From: Onchocerca lupi
Taxonomy: Eukaryota; Nematoda; Chromadorea; Rhabditida; Onchocercidae
Length of the DNA: 64,000 nucleotides
Assembly (NCBI GenBank): GCA_028564675.1
Contig: JAOVVO010000211.1
Location: 49,880-113,879, forward strand
Reading direction: 5' to 3'
Both the position numbers and the translations under genes were made by a program. Below are positions 63,181-64,000 of the stretch, piece after piece (positions within the stretch are counted from its first letter, which is position 1; the number at the start of each line of letters is the position of its first letter). Below the pieces are notes generated by a model, which saw only the letters and a list, made by a program, of their open reading frames with translations, was not told the DNA's origin and ran no database searches.

Positions 63181-64000
63181 CTAAAAGTTACATCTTTGAG
63201 ATTCTTGGAAAGATTCTGAATAAATCTTAAGAAAAAGAAAAACTCTGGCATGGGATCCTTTTGATCTTTTTTCAAATATTGAGTTGCTTATTTTTCTCAA
63301 TATTTCATATCTCATTTCTAAATTTCCTACTACTAAGTAACGTGCTATATTCTGAAGAAAAAGGCTGAACCATAAAATAATGACCAAAAATATTAATCAA
63401 ATAACTAATTAGATCAAGATCCAACCTTCTGATAACTAAGTAACACAAGATTTTCAAAATTTCCAAAAGCCTTACAACTGACTGATCTTAAGACTCAAGA
63501 ACCTAATATTTTCATAAAAAAGTAAATTGAGAAATTTTGTAATTAAATTTCAGCCAAATGTCAAATTTTAACTTTAGCTAGCTAACTATTGCAAACAATA
63601 TAATTTTAATATCTAACACAGATGCCCATAACCAAATTCAAGAATAACAAGAAAAAAAAAGTGAAAATTATAGCTCTTAATTTCATAAATATCGAATGCT
63701 TTATCAAGAAGATAAATTAATGTAGAATAATCAAGAATATGGTAATCATCAAGCCCATCAAAAGTATGATCCAAACACAGTGAAAATTCAAGGACAATGT
63801 AAATTCAATCCCCCAAAAAGTTTCAATTATTTCATAAGGATCCTGTTCTAATCGACGGAAATTTCAAAGAAAATTTAATCAAGGAAAATTTCAGCCGATT
63901 AATTCAGGAGTTTTACTTCTTTACCAGAAAAATTTCTATCAAATCGAAACGAAAACGGAAAGAGTCTCCTTTAATTGAAAACAATTTATATATATATATA
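63181..64000 (-). other. Intron sequence at the right edge
   Basis: Upstream intron of the UNC-73 gene. An open frame at 63387-63181 abuts the first exon but crosses its TTTTAG acceptor and has no spectrin-like pattern. The preceding exon was not identified and probably lies outside the window. Confidence 0.6.

Overview
The window is nuclear DNA of a nematode, most likely a filarial or other spirurid (clade III) worm. It is very AT-rich, with homopolymer runs throughout. Genes are cut into exons of about 70-300 bp, with many TTTCAG-type acceptors and GTTTGT/GTAAGT-type donors. Several first exons are preceded by acceptor-like sites suited to spliced-leader trans-splicing. The species call is inference; no species-specific marker was seen.

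Layout. (1) 1-3366, + strand: the GRASP/GORASP Golgi-stacking gene, 5' end missing. (2) 5963-10160, + strand: a complete 13-exon smu-1 gene (spliceosomal LisH/CTLH/WD40 protein, 509 aa). (3) 10831-19612, - strand: a separate transcription unit encoding the C-terminal half of a Trio/Kalirin/UNC-73 protein (SH3, Ig, Fn3, then a degenerate protein kinase), with its own short first exon and a likely trans-splice site. (4) 23170 to beyond 63180, - strand: the UNC-73/Trio Rho-GEF gene, 5' end missing. In the window it encodes spectrin-type helices, DH1-PH1, SH3, a Ser/Pro/Gln-rich linker, DH2-PH2 and a short tail (27 exons, 1398 aa visible). The frame closes over every intron I placed.

The Trio locus holds the most interesting structure. 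Its long introns contain three extra coding exons (near 54.3, 48.6 and 42.7 kb). Each starts with ATG shortly after an acceptor site, encodes a basic peptide, and ends in the phase needed to join the next shared exon. None can be read as an internal cassette exon, so they look like alternative, trans-spliced starts for shorter GEF isoforms. The kinase-bearing part, contiguous with the GEF part in vertebrate Trio and Kalirin, cannot be joined in frame here by any splice I could find and appears to be expressed independently. The kinase keeps the HLD catalytic loop and the ATP lysine but has NFG for DFG and an altered glycine loop, so it is predicted to be weak or inactive. Its 3' end is ambiguous: a 180-196 bp exon-like unit is tandemly repeated three times at 12.95-13.43 kb, and two further well-bounded candidate exons lie at 11.35-11.46 and 10.83-10.91 kb.

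The rest is intron or intergenic DNA dominated by A/T runs. I saw no tRNA, rRNA, CRISPR array, transposase or viral gene.
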